Positions 35,225 to 43,183 of a stretch of DNA of 64,000 nucleotides are shown here, piece after piece. The stretch covers positions 4,133,629-4,197,628 of the forward strand of contig NZ_JAELVF020000001.1 of the NCBI RefSeq assembly GCF_018101125.2, given 5' to 3'. The notes beneath the pieces are model-generated. The model worked only from the letters and a program-made list of their open reading frames with translations, had not been told where the DNA came from and did not search any database. The stretch comes from Streptomyces tardus. Lineage in GTDB: Bacteria; Actinomycetota; Actinomycetes; Streptomycetales; Streptomycetaceae. The position numbers were made by a program, and so were the translations under genes. The stretch's first letter is position 1, and each line of letters opens with the position of its first letter.

Positions 35225-36103
35225 ATGAGCGGCGGACCCGGGCCCACCGGACCTCCAGGGCCCACTGGCGCCACCGGACCGGAAGGGTGGCCGGCGCCGG
35301 ATGCCGTTCCCCGGCCGCCGTACCGTTCGCCGGCGAGTGCCGGCCCGTACCGCCGGTCGTCGGACCGTCCGCCCCTGGGGCTGCGTCCGCTCACCGCCCG
35401 ATCGGTCGTGCTCAGCCTGCTGCTCGGTTCCCATCCGCCCGCGCTGCCCGTGCGCGACCTGGTGCGGATCGCCGAACTCTTCGGCATCAGCGACACCGCG
35501 CTGCGCGTCGCCCTGACCCGGATGGTCGCCTCAGGCGATCTCCAACGGACTGACCGCACCTACGAGTTGAGCGCCCGACTGCTGGAGCGTCAACGCCGCC
35601 AGGACGAAGCCGTCAGCCCTCGGGTGCGGGAGTGGGACGGAGGGTGGGAGCTGGTCGCCGTCACGGCCGGCGGGCGCGGCGCCACCGCCCGCGCCGCGCT
35701 GCGGGTACGCCTCGCCGGGCTGCGCCTGGCCGAGCTGCGCGAGGGCCTGTGGCTGCGCCCGGCCAACCTCCGGCGTCCCCTGCCGGCGGACCTGGACGAG
35801 GTGGCCGCGCGCTTCGACGGCACACCGCAGGGCGATCCGGCCGACCTGGTGCGTTCACTGTGGGACCTTCAGGAGTGGGCCGAGCGCGCCGCAGAGCTCA
35901 CCGATCGGTTGGCAGCCGCCGAAGGCCCGGCGGAACGCTTCACCCTCGCCGCCGCCTCGGTGCGGCACCTGCTCGCCGACCCCGTGCTGCCCGAGGTCCT
36001 GTTGCCGCCGGCCTGGCCCGCCGAGGCGCTGCGCGTCGCCTTCCGCGACTACCGACGGGAAGTCGCCGACATCATCGTCTCCGCCCAGGACACCCTGGAC
36101 TGA
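35225..36103 (+). CDS. PaaX family transcriptional regulator with collagen-like N-terminus
   Basis: 292 residues from ATG at 35225. The first ~20 residues are Gly-X-Y repeats (GPTGPPGPTGATGPEG), unusual for a regulator, followed by a Pro-rich linker. The PaaX part starts near residue 56: LTARSVVLSLLLGSHPPALP, then winged helix LFGISDTALRVALTRMVASG, middle domain WELVAV, and C-terminal helices to VSAQDTLD. PaaX proteins repress phenylacetate breakdown genes, but none is nearby. It is divergent from the AidB-like gene, its likely target. Confidence 0.85.
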   Translation: MSGGPGPTGPPGPTGATGPEGWPAPDAVPRPPYRSPASAGPYRRSSDRPPLGLRPLTARSVVLSLLLGSHPPALPVRDLVRIAELFGISDTALRVALTRMVASGDLQRTDRTYELSARLLERQRRQDEAVSPRVREWDGGWELVAVTAGGRGATARAALRVRLAGLRLAELREGLWLRPANLRRPLPADLDEVAARFDGTPQGDPADLVRSLWDLQEWAERAAELTDRLAAAEGPAERFTLAAASVRHLLADPVLPEVLLPPAWPAEALRVAFRDYRREVADIIVSAQDTLD

Positions 36104-36137
36104 CTCGCCGACCGGCGGCTCGCTCCCGGCCGGCGAG
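36104..36137. terminator. hairpin between convergent PaaX and NACHT genes
   Basis: 12-base arms (36104-36115 and 36126-36137) with one mismatch and a 10-base loop, starting at the PaaX stop and 30 bases short of the NACHT gene end. Confidence 0.65.
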
Positions 36138-36166
36138 TGAGGCGCAACTGCCCGGCGTCGAACTGA

Positions 36167-38791
36167 TCAGACGTCAGAATTGCCGAACAGCACGGAAGTT
36201 GCTGTTCCGGGAGTGGCCGATGCGAGGCGCTCCTGCTTCCGGCGCTCGCTCGGACTGGTGACGGTGACGTGGTCGGGCAGACAGCGCCGGAGATGGTGGT
36301 GCGCCCCTTCGATCAGGACCGTCTCCAGATGCGGGAAGCCCCTGAGCCACTCCCAGTCCTCGCCGTTGGTGTTCTGGCCGCGCAGCCAGAGACCCTTGAG
36401 CTGCGCCCGGTCCAGGCGCTTTGCCAGTTGCTCAGGGTGGTAGGCCGCCGTGACCTGTACGCGGGGACGCCCGCCGAGCAGCTGGAGCGCACGCAGGTGC
36501 GCGTCGTTGTGGGCGGGGAAGTAGAGGTTGGCCGGATCGAGGTGTCCGATGATCTCCTCGGCGTACTGGCGGGTGTCGAACCGGTGCCAGGACCAGGCGA
36601 GTTGGGACCGCACGGCGAGCGAGGGGTGGTCGCGGTAGCGGGCGAGCACCGCCAGGCAGTCGTCGGTGCCCAGATGGGCCGCGGTGACGACGATGTGGCG
36701 CGCCTGTTCGTCGCTGACGGCCTCGGGGCCGGGCAGCAGACCGAGCACCAGCGGCCCCGCCAGCTCGGCGAGCCGCCGTGCGGAGTTGCCGTCGCGCGGC
36801 GGCACCAGCGCGGTCGCCCGCTCGCGCACTCTGCGGCGTGTGTCGGGGTCCAGCTCGGTGGCCTGGTCGAGGCAGCTGGTCGCCAGCAGCACCGCGTGCA
36901 CCCGGCGCCGCCGGTCCTCCGGGGCGTCGGAGGTGGGGAGTGCGTCGATCAACCCGTTGAGGATGCGGGCCCGTTCGGCGGGCCGGGCGAGGGCGACGGC
37001 CATCCGGAGCACGTCCTCCCACTGCGGCTTGTGCGCGTTGTTCAGCAGCAGCGGGAAGTCGACCTCCTCCACCGCCGCCTTGGCGCCGAGGTAGTCCTGG
37101 AAGGTGCGGTGGACGAAGTCGATGCGCTCGGGCGCCGGTTCACGGAGCAGCCCGCTGCGGCTCAGAAGATGGCGCAGAACGCCCTCCGCATCGGTGCCGA
37201 GGTCGGGCATGTGGCCGAGCGCGCGGGCGAGTTGGGCGCGCGCGTCGTCCCGGTCCATCTCGGCGCGGTCGTTGCGGATGAGCCAGTGGGCCAGTTTCTG
37301 GAGGAGCTGTACCTGTACCTCGCGGGAGAGTCGGAGGTCCTGGTCGCGCTGGATGCCTCGTTCCAGGTCGCGGCGTTCCAGCAGCATGGCGAGCGCCGCC
37401 TCGTACAGGTCCTTGCGGCTGTGCGGGAGGAAGCCGCGCCGATCGCGGTGCAGGGCACAGAGCAGCCCGCACATCAGGGGGTTGACGGCGAGGGCTCCGA
37501 GGTCGCTGCCGGCGCGGATCGAACCGATGAGTGCGTCCGCCAACTCGCGGTCGGCGTCCGCGGCGTGGTGCCAGCGCTTGACGAACGCCAGCACGTTCGT
37601 CCGCGACATCGGAGCCAGCGACAGCTCGCCGAATCCGTCCGCGGAGAGCCAGTCCTCGTCCACGGATGCCGGGCGGGCGGTGACCAGCCAGAGGTTCCCC
37701 GGATAGTCGCGGGCCAGCTCGCGTATCCAACGACGCGTCGCCGTGCGGGAGTTGGCGGGAACCTCGTCGATGCCGTCGATCAACATCAGAGCACGGCCGC
37801 CGGCCAGCACCCGGTCGGCCCAGCCCGCCGGTTGGGCGCCCGCCAGATTGCTGCCCGCCGCGTGCAGGAACCGGTCCGGCGTCGGCGGCTCGTCGTCCCG
37901 CAGCACCCGACGCAGCGGAAGCACGAAGGGCACCCGGCCGACCAGGTACGTCAAGTCCTCGTGACCGCGCTCGGGTTGGCGTGCGGCGGCCACCGCCAGC
38001 CACTGGATCAGCGTCGTCTTCCCCGAGCCCGCAGCCCCGCGCAGCAGCACCCGGTCCCGGTCCGCCAGCACATCGTCCGACCTCAGCGGAGCGTCCCAGC
38101 GGTCGGTCGCCTCCAGCGTCAGATACGCGGCGTCCAACGGCCATTCACGGGTGTGCGCGGAGTCGAGCCCGTAGATGGTCAACTCGCCGTGGCGCTGCCT
38201 GACATGGGCCGCGTACCGCTCCTCGAAGCGGGCGTCCTCGACAGCGGTGGAAGGCGTACGGGTCAGGAGCCGGTCCACCTTGGTGTCCAACTCACCGAGC
38301 GCACGCGTCTGTTCGACCAGCGTGCGCGCGACGAAGGTGGAGCGCTGGGTGAAGAAGTGCAGGATCTGCTCGCACGCGGCCTCCAGAAGCGGGCCGAAGT
38401 ACGCCTGAGCCTCACCGGAGAGAGGACCGGGACTCGCCAACTCCCGTGCGAACCGCGCCGGTTCGAGACCGGCGGCCTGCACATCGTCCATCTGCAAGTC
38501 GCCGACGCTGCGAAGGGCGACGAACAGGGCGTTCGCCAGTTCGGTCCGCACCTCGGCGGACGGCTGCTCCCGCGGGCCCCGCCCGGCCGCCGCCCGGCGC
38601 ACCAGCTCGCCGACGAGCCGGTGCAGGTCCCGCTGCTCGAGCACCTGCTTCTCACCCCGGAAGGAGACCAGGCCGGACAGCCGCACCGGCCGGTCCACGA
38701 CCCCCGCACCGGTCCCCTCGGAGACGAACAGCTTCCGCAGCAGCGGGGTCAGTGCGGTGACCGCGAGACGCGCGGCGACGGCTGGCTCCAT
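36167..38791 (-). CDS. NACHT-domain NTPase, candidate anti-phage (bNACHT) protein
   Basis: 874 residues from ATG at 38791. Residues ~1-150 are an all-helical domain resembling NACHT-associated N-terminal helical domains. The NACHT module follows: Walker A RGAAGSGKTTL (about residues 250-260), Walker B ALMLIDGIDEVP (about 330-341), the sensor-type motif LWLVTARPA and the winged-helix region ending FVHRTFQDYLGAKA. The C-terminal ~300 residues hold HEAT-like helices and a short leucine-rich-like part (LKGLWLRG, LETVLIEGAHH). Bacterial NACHT proteins of this layout defend against phage; that function is inferred. It is divergent from the STAND-like gene 125 bases away. Confidence 0.85.
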   Translation of the reverse strand: MEPAVAARLAVTALTPLLRKLFVSEGTGAGVVDRPVRLSGLVSFRGEKQVLEQRDLHRLVGELVRRAAAGRGPREQPSAEVRTELANALFVALRSVGDLQMDDVQAAGLEPARFARELASPGPLSGEAQAYFGPLLEAACEQILHFFTQRSTFVARTLVEQTRALGELDTKVDRLLTRTPSTAVEDARFEERYAAHVRQRHGELTIYGLDSAHTREWPLDAAYLTLEATDRWDAPLRSDDVLADRDRVLLRGAAGSGKTTLIQWLAVAAARQPERGHEDLTYLVGRVPFVLPLRRVLRDDEPPTPDRFLHAAGSNLAGAQPAGWADRVLAGGRALMLIDGIDEVPANSRTATRRWIRELARDYPGNLWLVTARPASVDEDWLSADGFGELSLAPMSRTNVLAFVKRWHHAADADRELADALIGSIRAGSDLGALAVNPLMCGLLCALHRDRRGFLPHSRKDLYEAALAMLLERRDLERGIQRDQDLRLSREVQVQLLQKLAHWLIRNDRAEMDRDDARAQLARALGHMPDLGTDAEGVLRHLLSRSGLLREPAPERIDFVHRTFQDYLGAKAAVEEVDFPLLLNNAHKPQWEDVLRMAVALARPAERARILNGLIDALPTSDAPEDRRRRVHAVLLATSCLDQATELDPDTRRRVRERATALVPPRDGNSARRLAELAGPLVLGLLPGPEAVSDEQARHIVVTAAHLGTDDCLAVLARYRDHPSLAVRSQLAWSWHRFDTRQYAEEIIGHLDPANLYFPAHNDAHLRALQLLGGRPRVQVTAAYHPEQLAKRLDRAQLKGLWLRGQNTNGEDWEWLRGFPHLETVLIEGAHHHLRRCLPDHVTVTSPSERRKQERLASATPGTATSVLFGNSDV

Positions 38792-38916
38792 GTCTCCGAG
38801 CCTAGGCCAACTCGCGCGACCACAGGGCCGGTTGGTCGGCCATGCGTCGCCGCGCACGCCCGCTCCGGAAGCTGTTCGACCGCGCGCTGTCATGGCCCTT
38901 GCATACGATCGACCCC

Positions 38917-40416
38917 GTGACGAACGAAGCCCCTGGCACCGCGTACGAGCCGCACCCCCACCTCGGCGGTCGCGGCGCCGCGCTCCGCGCGCTCGCCTCC
39001 TGGCGCTCGGCCCGGCCCGGCACGCCCCGGGTCGTCGTGGTCACCGGCGCCGACGGCAGCGGTCGCTCACGTCTGCTGGACGGTTTTCTGATGCTCTGCG
39101 ACCCGGAGTTCCGCCGCAGGCTCCGGCTGGACGTGCTCGAGCCGGCGACGGTGCCGCCCGAGCTGCCCGCCCCGCTCGTCCTGGACCCGACGGGGCAGCC
39201 GGTCCACCGGGTGCGGGAGCAGCTGGCGGAGGCGTACCGGCTGCCGGCCGTGCCCACCGCGGACGTCTTCGCCCAACTCGCCGCGCTGGACGATCCGTTG
39301 CCGCTCTTCGTGCCGCACGCAGACCGTGCCGGGCCGGTACGGCACCTGGACGAGGAGTCCCGTCTGGTGCGGGAGGTCCTGATCCCGCTGGCCGTACTGC
39401 CTCGCACCCGGATCGTGGTGGAGGCCGGGCGCTCGGCAGCTGCCGAGCTGGTCGCCGCGCTGCCCCCGGGTGAGGCGGGCGTCATCGACCTCGCCGAGGC
39501 GCGCTGGGCCGACCCCGAGGGGCTGGTGCTCCAGACGCTCGCCCTGATGGACACGGCTCCGACCGACGAGCCCGCCCCGCCGTACGCCACCGACCCCGCG
39601 CTGCGGCGCACGATCGCCGAGGCACTGGTCTCCCGGATCGGTGCGGGCGACGGCAGCCGGCTGACCGCGGAGCTCGCAGTGCGGTCCCTGACGCAGCTGC
39701 CGATCCCGGTGGAGAACCCGCTCGATCCGGCCCAACTGCCCGACAGCCTCGATGAGTTGCTGAACCGTCATGCCGCGCAGGCGGGTGTGGACCCGGCCAC
39801 GGTGCGCATGGTCCTGATCCCGATCGCACTGGCCGAGGGCGGCCTCCTGCCCGCCCAGCTGATCTTCCCGCTGGCGAGCGCGGCGGCAGGCCGCGATCTG
39901 CGTGCCGAGGCCGAGCGCTGCCTGACAGTGCTCGACCCCTTCCTCACCGCCGTGGTGGACCGAGAGCAGGGAGGCGAGTCGTCGGCATCGGTGCGTCTGA
40001 CCCACCCGGCCCTCGCCCGCGCGGTGCGCGAGGGCGTCGAGGAGGAGGCCGCCGCCGTACAGGGACGTATCGCCGTGGCGCTGCTGGAGGCCGTCCCGGA
40101 ACAGGACTGGTCCCGGGCCCTCCCGTACGTCCGCGACCGCATCGCCGCCCATGCGCTCGCCGCCGGTCTGCTGCCCCAACTGCTCACCGATCCGGGGCTG
40201 TTCACCCACGCGGATCCCGTGGTGCTGCGCGCCTGCGTGGAAGCCGTACCGGCCGACACCCTGGACGCCCCGGCGCGCACCTATCTGCGGATCGCTCCAC
40301 GGCTGACCGCGGGCGGCGGAGTGCCGCCCCGTACCCGTGCCCGGCTGCTGGAGTCGGCCTTCACACAGGACGGCCTGCCGCAGCACGCCGCCGCGGTACG
40401 GGCGTTGGCTGCCTGA
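38917..40416 (+). CDS. degenerate STAND-like ATP-binding protein
   Basis: 499 residues from GTG at 38917. A CATACGAT -10-like element 12 bases upstream suggests a leaderless transcript. The P-loop VVVVTGADGSGRSRLL (residues ~38-53) is intact. Where Walker B is expected the sequence reads LPLFVPHADRAGPV (about 129-142), with no acidic pair. The rest is helical and Ala/Leu-rich. Such degenerate P-loop proteins are frequent in Streptomyces beside defence and conflict genes. Divergence from the NACHT gene through a 125-base spacer suggests joint regulation. No enzymatic function can be assigned. Confidence 0.7.
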   Translation: MTNEAPGTAYEPHPHLGGRGAALRALASWRSARPGTPRVVVVTGADGSGRSRLLDGFLMLCDPEFRRRLRLDVLEPATVPPELPAPLVLDPTGQPVHRVREQLAEAYRLPAVPTADVFAQLAALDDPLPLFVPHADRAGPVRHLDEESRLVREVLIPLAVLPRTRIVVEAGRSAAAELVAALPPGEAGVIDLAEARWADPEGLVLQTLALMDTAPTDEPAPPYATDPALRRTIAEALVSRIGAGDGSRLTAELAVRSLTQLPIPVENPLDPAQLPDSLDELLNRHAAQAGVDPATVRMVLIPIALAEGGLLPAQLIFPLASAAAGRDLRAEAERCLTVLDPFLTAVVDREQGGESSASVRLTHPALARAVREGVEEEAAAVQGRIAVALLEAVPEQDWSRALPYVRDRIAAHALAAGLLPQLLTDPGLFTHADPVVLRACVEAVPADTLDAPARTYLRIAPRLTAGGGVPPRTRARLLESAFTQDGLPQHAAAVRALAA

Positions 40417-40570
40417 ACCTCGCGTTGCTCGTGCCGCGTCAACCGACCCCACGTGTCGAGTCGATGCCAACTTGGCGCTTAACGCGTTTTCTTGAGTCAC
40501 TGTCAGAGGCACGGGCTACTCTTCGGAATGACAGCAACCTGACAATCGCATCGCGACCAGGGGGACCGGC

Positions 40571-41032
40571 ATGGCCGCCGACGGGTTCACGACCGACGTC
40601 GACGTGTTGAAGGACGAGGGGAAGCACTTCGTCCGCATCGGCAGAAGCTTCGAGGATGCCGCCAAGGGGCTCCAGAGCGCGTTGAGCGAGCTGGAGGGCG
40701 GAGGAGGCGCTCCGCCCGAGGACAAGTCCTTCGTCGAGCAGTTCACGACGGGGCTGACCACACTCGACGGCAAGAGCAACCGCCCGCCGTGGGGCGACGA
40801 CGAGATCGGCGAGAAGTTCGGTGTCGTCTACGAGGGCCTGCGCGACGGCATGTACGAGTCCATGGGCCATCTCGCGGCGCAGATGCAGGAGATCGGCAAG
40901 GCGCTGGAGAGCATGGGGAAGAACCACGCGAGCGGCGAGGACTACAACGAGGCCATCGTGCGTCAGAGCGTGGAGAACGCGATGATCGAGCCGACCGGAA
41001 GCATGGCACGCAAACGCGCCAACCCGGCCTGA
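40571..41032 (+). CDS. WXG100-like small protein upstream of polymorphic toxin
   Basis: 153 residues from ATG at 40571, after GGGGGA. Predicted helical with charged heptads (VDVLKDEGKHFVRIGRSFED, then GLRDGMYESMGHLAAQMQEI), the helix-turn-helix pattern of ESX/WXG100-type secretion partners. A loop with PPWGDDEIGEKFG replaces a strict W-x-G. It is followed after 188 bases by the toxin gene, whose N-terminus is also WXG-like. It is probably the co-secreted partner or chaperone of the toxin through a type VII route; inferred from context. Confidence 0.65.
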   Translation: MAADGFTTDVDVLKDEGKHFVRIGRSFEDAAKGLQSALSELEGGGGAPPEDKSFVEQFTTGLTTLDGKSNRPPWGDDEIGEKFGVVYEGLRDGMYESMGHLAAQMQEIGKALESMGKNHASGEDYNEAIVRQSVENAMIEPTGSMARKRANPA

Positions 41033-41220
41033 AGCAGGAGCCGTTGGCCCGCCGGCAGGCCCGTGCGCGCTGACCGCGCGGAACTGTGTCGGGCGTCCGG
41101 GAGCCCGCCCGACACCTCCCGTCCCGTCCCGTCCCGTTGAGAACGATCGGCTCCCCGTACGCCCCGACGGCCGCCCGGTGCGGCGCTGCCGCCGCGTGAG
41201 GTCCCCGGAGGACTCCGCAG

Positions 41221-42986
41221 ATGATGATGCTCGACCCCAAGCTCGAATGGGTCCTGGAGATGCTCGGCTACCGGTGGCCCACCGGGGACGAGGACAAGCT
41301 CCGCTCCTGCGCCATGGTCTGGCGGAACTTCGCCGCGAGCGTCGACGAGATCCAGGTCCAGGGCGTCCACGCCGCCGGCAACGTCCTCTCCCAGAACAGC
41401 GGCGACGCCATCGAGGGCTTCGGGGAGTCCTGGAAGAAGTTCAGCGGCAACGGCTCCGGCTACCTCGACGACGCCAAGCGCGGAGCCGAGCTGATCGCCG
41501 CGACCCTGGACGCCGCCGCGATGATCGTCACCATGCTGAAGATCGCGGTGATCATCCAACTCATCGCGCTCGCAGTCCAGTTGGCCGCCGCAGCCGCTGC
41601 CGCGCCGTTCACCTTCGGAGCGTCGAGCATCGCTGGCGCCGCAGCGACCCAGCTCGCCCGCGTCACCGTCCGGCGGCTGCTCACCGAGGCCGCCCAGGTC
41701 ATGCTGCAAGCCGTGTTGCAGGCGGCGAAGGAGCCGTTCGTCACCGCGCTGCAGAAGATGACCACGGATCTGGTGGCCCAGACGGTCAACCAGAAGTTCG
41801 GGGCACAGGACGGCTACGACGCCGGACGGACCGCACAGGCCGGCAAGGAGGGCTTCAAGGAGGGCGTCGACAACGCCGGCACCGCACTCGGCGAAGGTCT
41901 GCGCGACGGCGCGGGCAGCCGCGCGGGCCGCGGCGCCCGAGGCGGCCTCGAATCCGCCGCCGACCGGTCCGGCGGCGACGACGGCACGGGCGGAAGCGAC
42001 AACGGCGGCTCCGACAACGGCAGTACGCGGCAGGGAAGTTCGGACGACGGCGGTACGAGCGGCGACAGCTCCGGCAACGCCGGCTCGGGCAACTCCGGCA
42101 CCGGCGCAACGTCGGGCACCGGCTCCACCCCCGGCACCGGTACAGGCACCGGAACGCGTGACGGCGGTGGCGAGGGCGGTCGGAGCGGCGCCCCTTCCAC
42201 GGGCGGCAACAGCCCCGGCGCCTCCGCGCCCAACAGCCCTGCGTCGGACGGTACTTCGCCCTCCGACAGTGCCCGCCCAGGGTCCCGGTCCGACAGCTCC
42301 GACGCCGCCGCGAACTACCCCCGCCCCGCCGACACCTCCCACCAGCCCTACCGCGACAACCCCTTCGACGCACCCCGCCACCCAGCCGACCCGATGTGCC
42401 CTCCGAGGCGCCCGGCCGCACCGAGCAGCCACCCCATACCGGTGTCGCGCCACCGAGTCCCGTACCCGGCGGAGAGGCGCCACCGCCACCGAGAACGGAC
42501 ACCGGCGAGATCAACCCCGTTACCCGGACGGAGAGTTCGGGCGTCCCCGAGGGCACGCGCAGTGCACGTCCGGACCTTCCGACTCCGGAGCGGACACCCG
42601 ACGCGTCCTCGCCACAGCCCGCTTCGGCCCCCTCGTCGCCGTCCACCGCACAACCCTCCACCGGCGACGCCCGTACGCCCTCCGGCGACACGGGCGGGAC
42701 CACGCCGACCGGCCGCCCCACCGCACCGTACGCCGCCGGACCGGCGAGCCCGGACCGTACGGCGCCCGTACAGCACGCGCACCCGGCCGCACCTGACCCC
42801 GGACCGAGCCGGGACCCGAACCGCGAGAGCGTCGACCTCCAGAGCACGGCACCGACCGTCGCGCCGCCGCCGGATCCGGCGGCGTACGGTGCGGTGGGGC
42901 GGGCCGTCGCCGGGGTCCACGTGGCCGAGACCTCCCGGGCGGACGTCCAACTGAGCACGTATGGAGTCCAGTTCGCCTCTGGGTAG
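41221..42986 (+). pseudogene. N-terminal part of a polymorphic toxin, frameshifted and cut by a palindrome
   Basis: ATG 41221 starts a CpnT-like WXG100-type N-terminal domain (LDPKLEWVLEMLGYRWPTGD, then MVWRNFAASVDEIQVQG) with a hydrophobic segment (about residues 98-140), followed by a long Gly/Ser/Asp/Pro-rich linker. The coding frame changes near 42390: the first frame turns to Arg/Pro sequence, while the minus-one frame continues VPSEAPGRTEQPPHTGVAPP up to TAG at 42984-42986. Its last ~24 residues come from the inverted copy of downstream coding DNA, not native linker. The protein therefore cannot reach the toxic domains in one piece. Confidence 0.8.
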
Positions 42987-43183
42987 GCGCTGTGCCGGGC
43001 CGTTCGAGTCCTGCTCCGGCCTGTCCTGGCCAGGACAGGCCGGAGCAGGACAGGCCGGAGCAGGACCGGCCGGAGCAGGACTCGAACGGCCCGGCACAGC
43101 GCCTACCCAGAGGCGAACTGGACTCCATACGTGCTCAGTTGGACGTCCGCCCGGGAGGTCTCGGCCACGTGGACCCCGGCGAC
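42906..43183. repeat. 278-bp near-perfect palindrome inside the toxin gene
   Basis: Arms 42906-43007 and 43082-43183 (102 bases each) are exact reverse complements. The inner part adds a 44-base perfect palindrome (43008-43051) and 15-base repeats. The right arm carries native toxin coding sequence (LDSIRAQLDVRPGGLGHVDP in its frame); the left arm is the inverted copy. Such DNA folds into a long cruciform or RNA hairpin. Confidence 0.95.

Noticed and set aside
36269..38920. 883-codon plus-strand frame over the NACHT gene
   Set aside because: Shadow of the NACHT gene; no domain, whereas the minus strand has complete Walker motifs.
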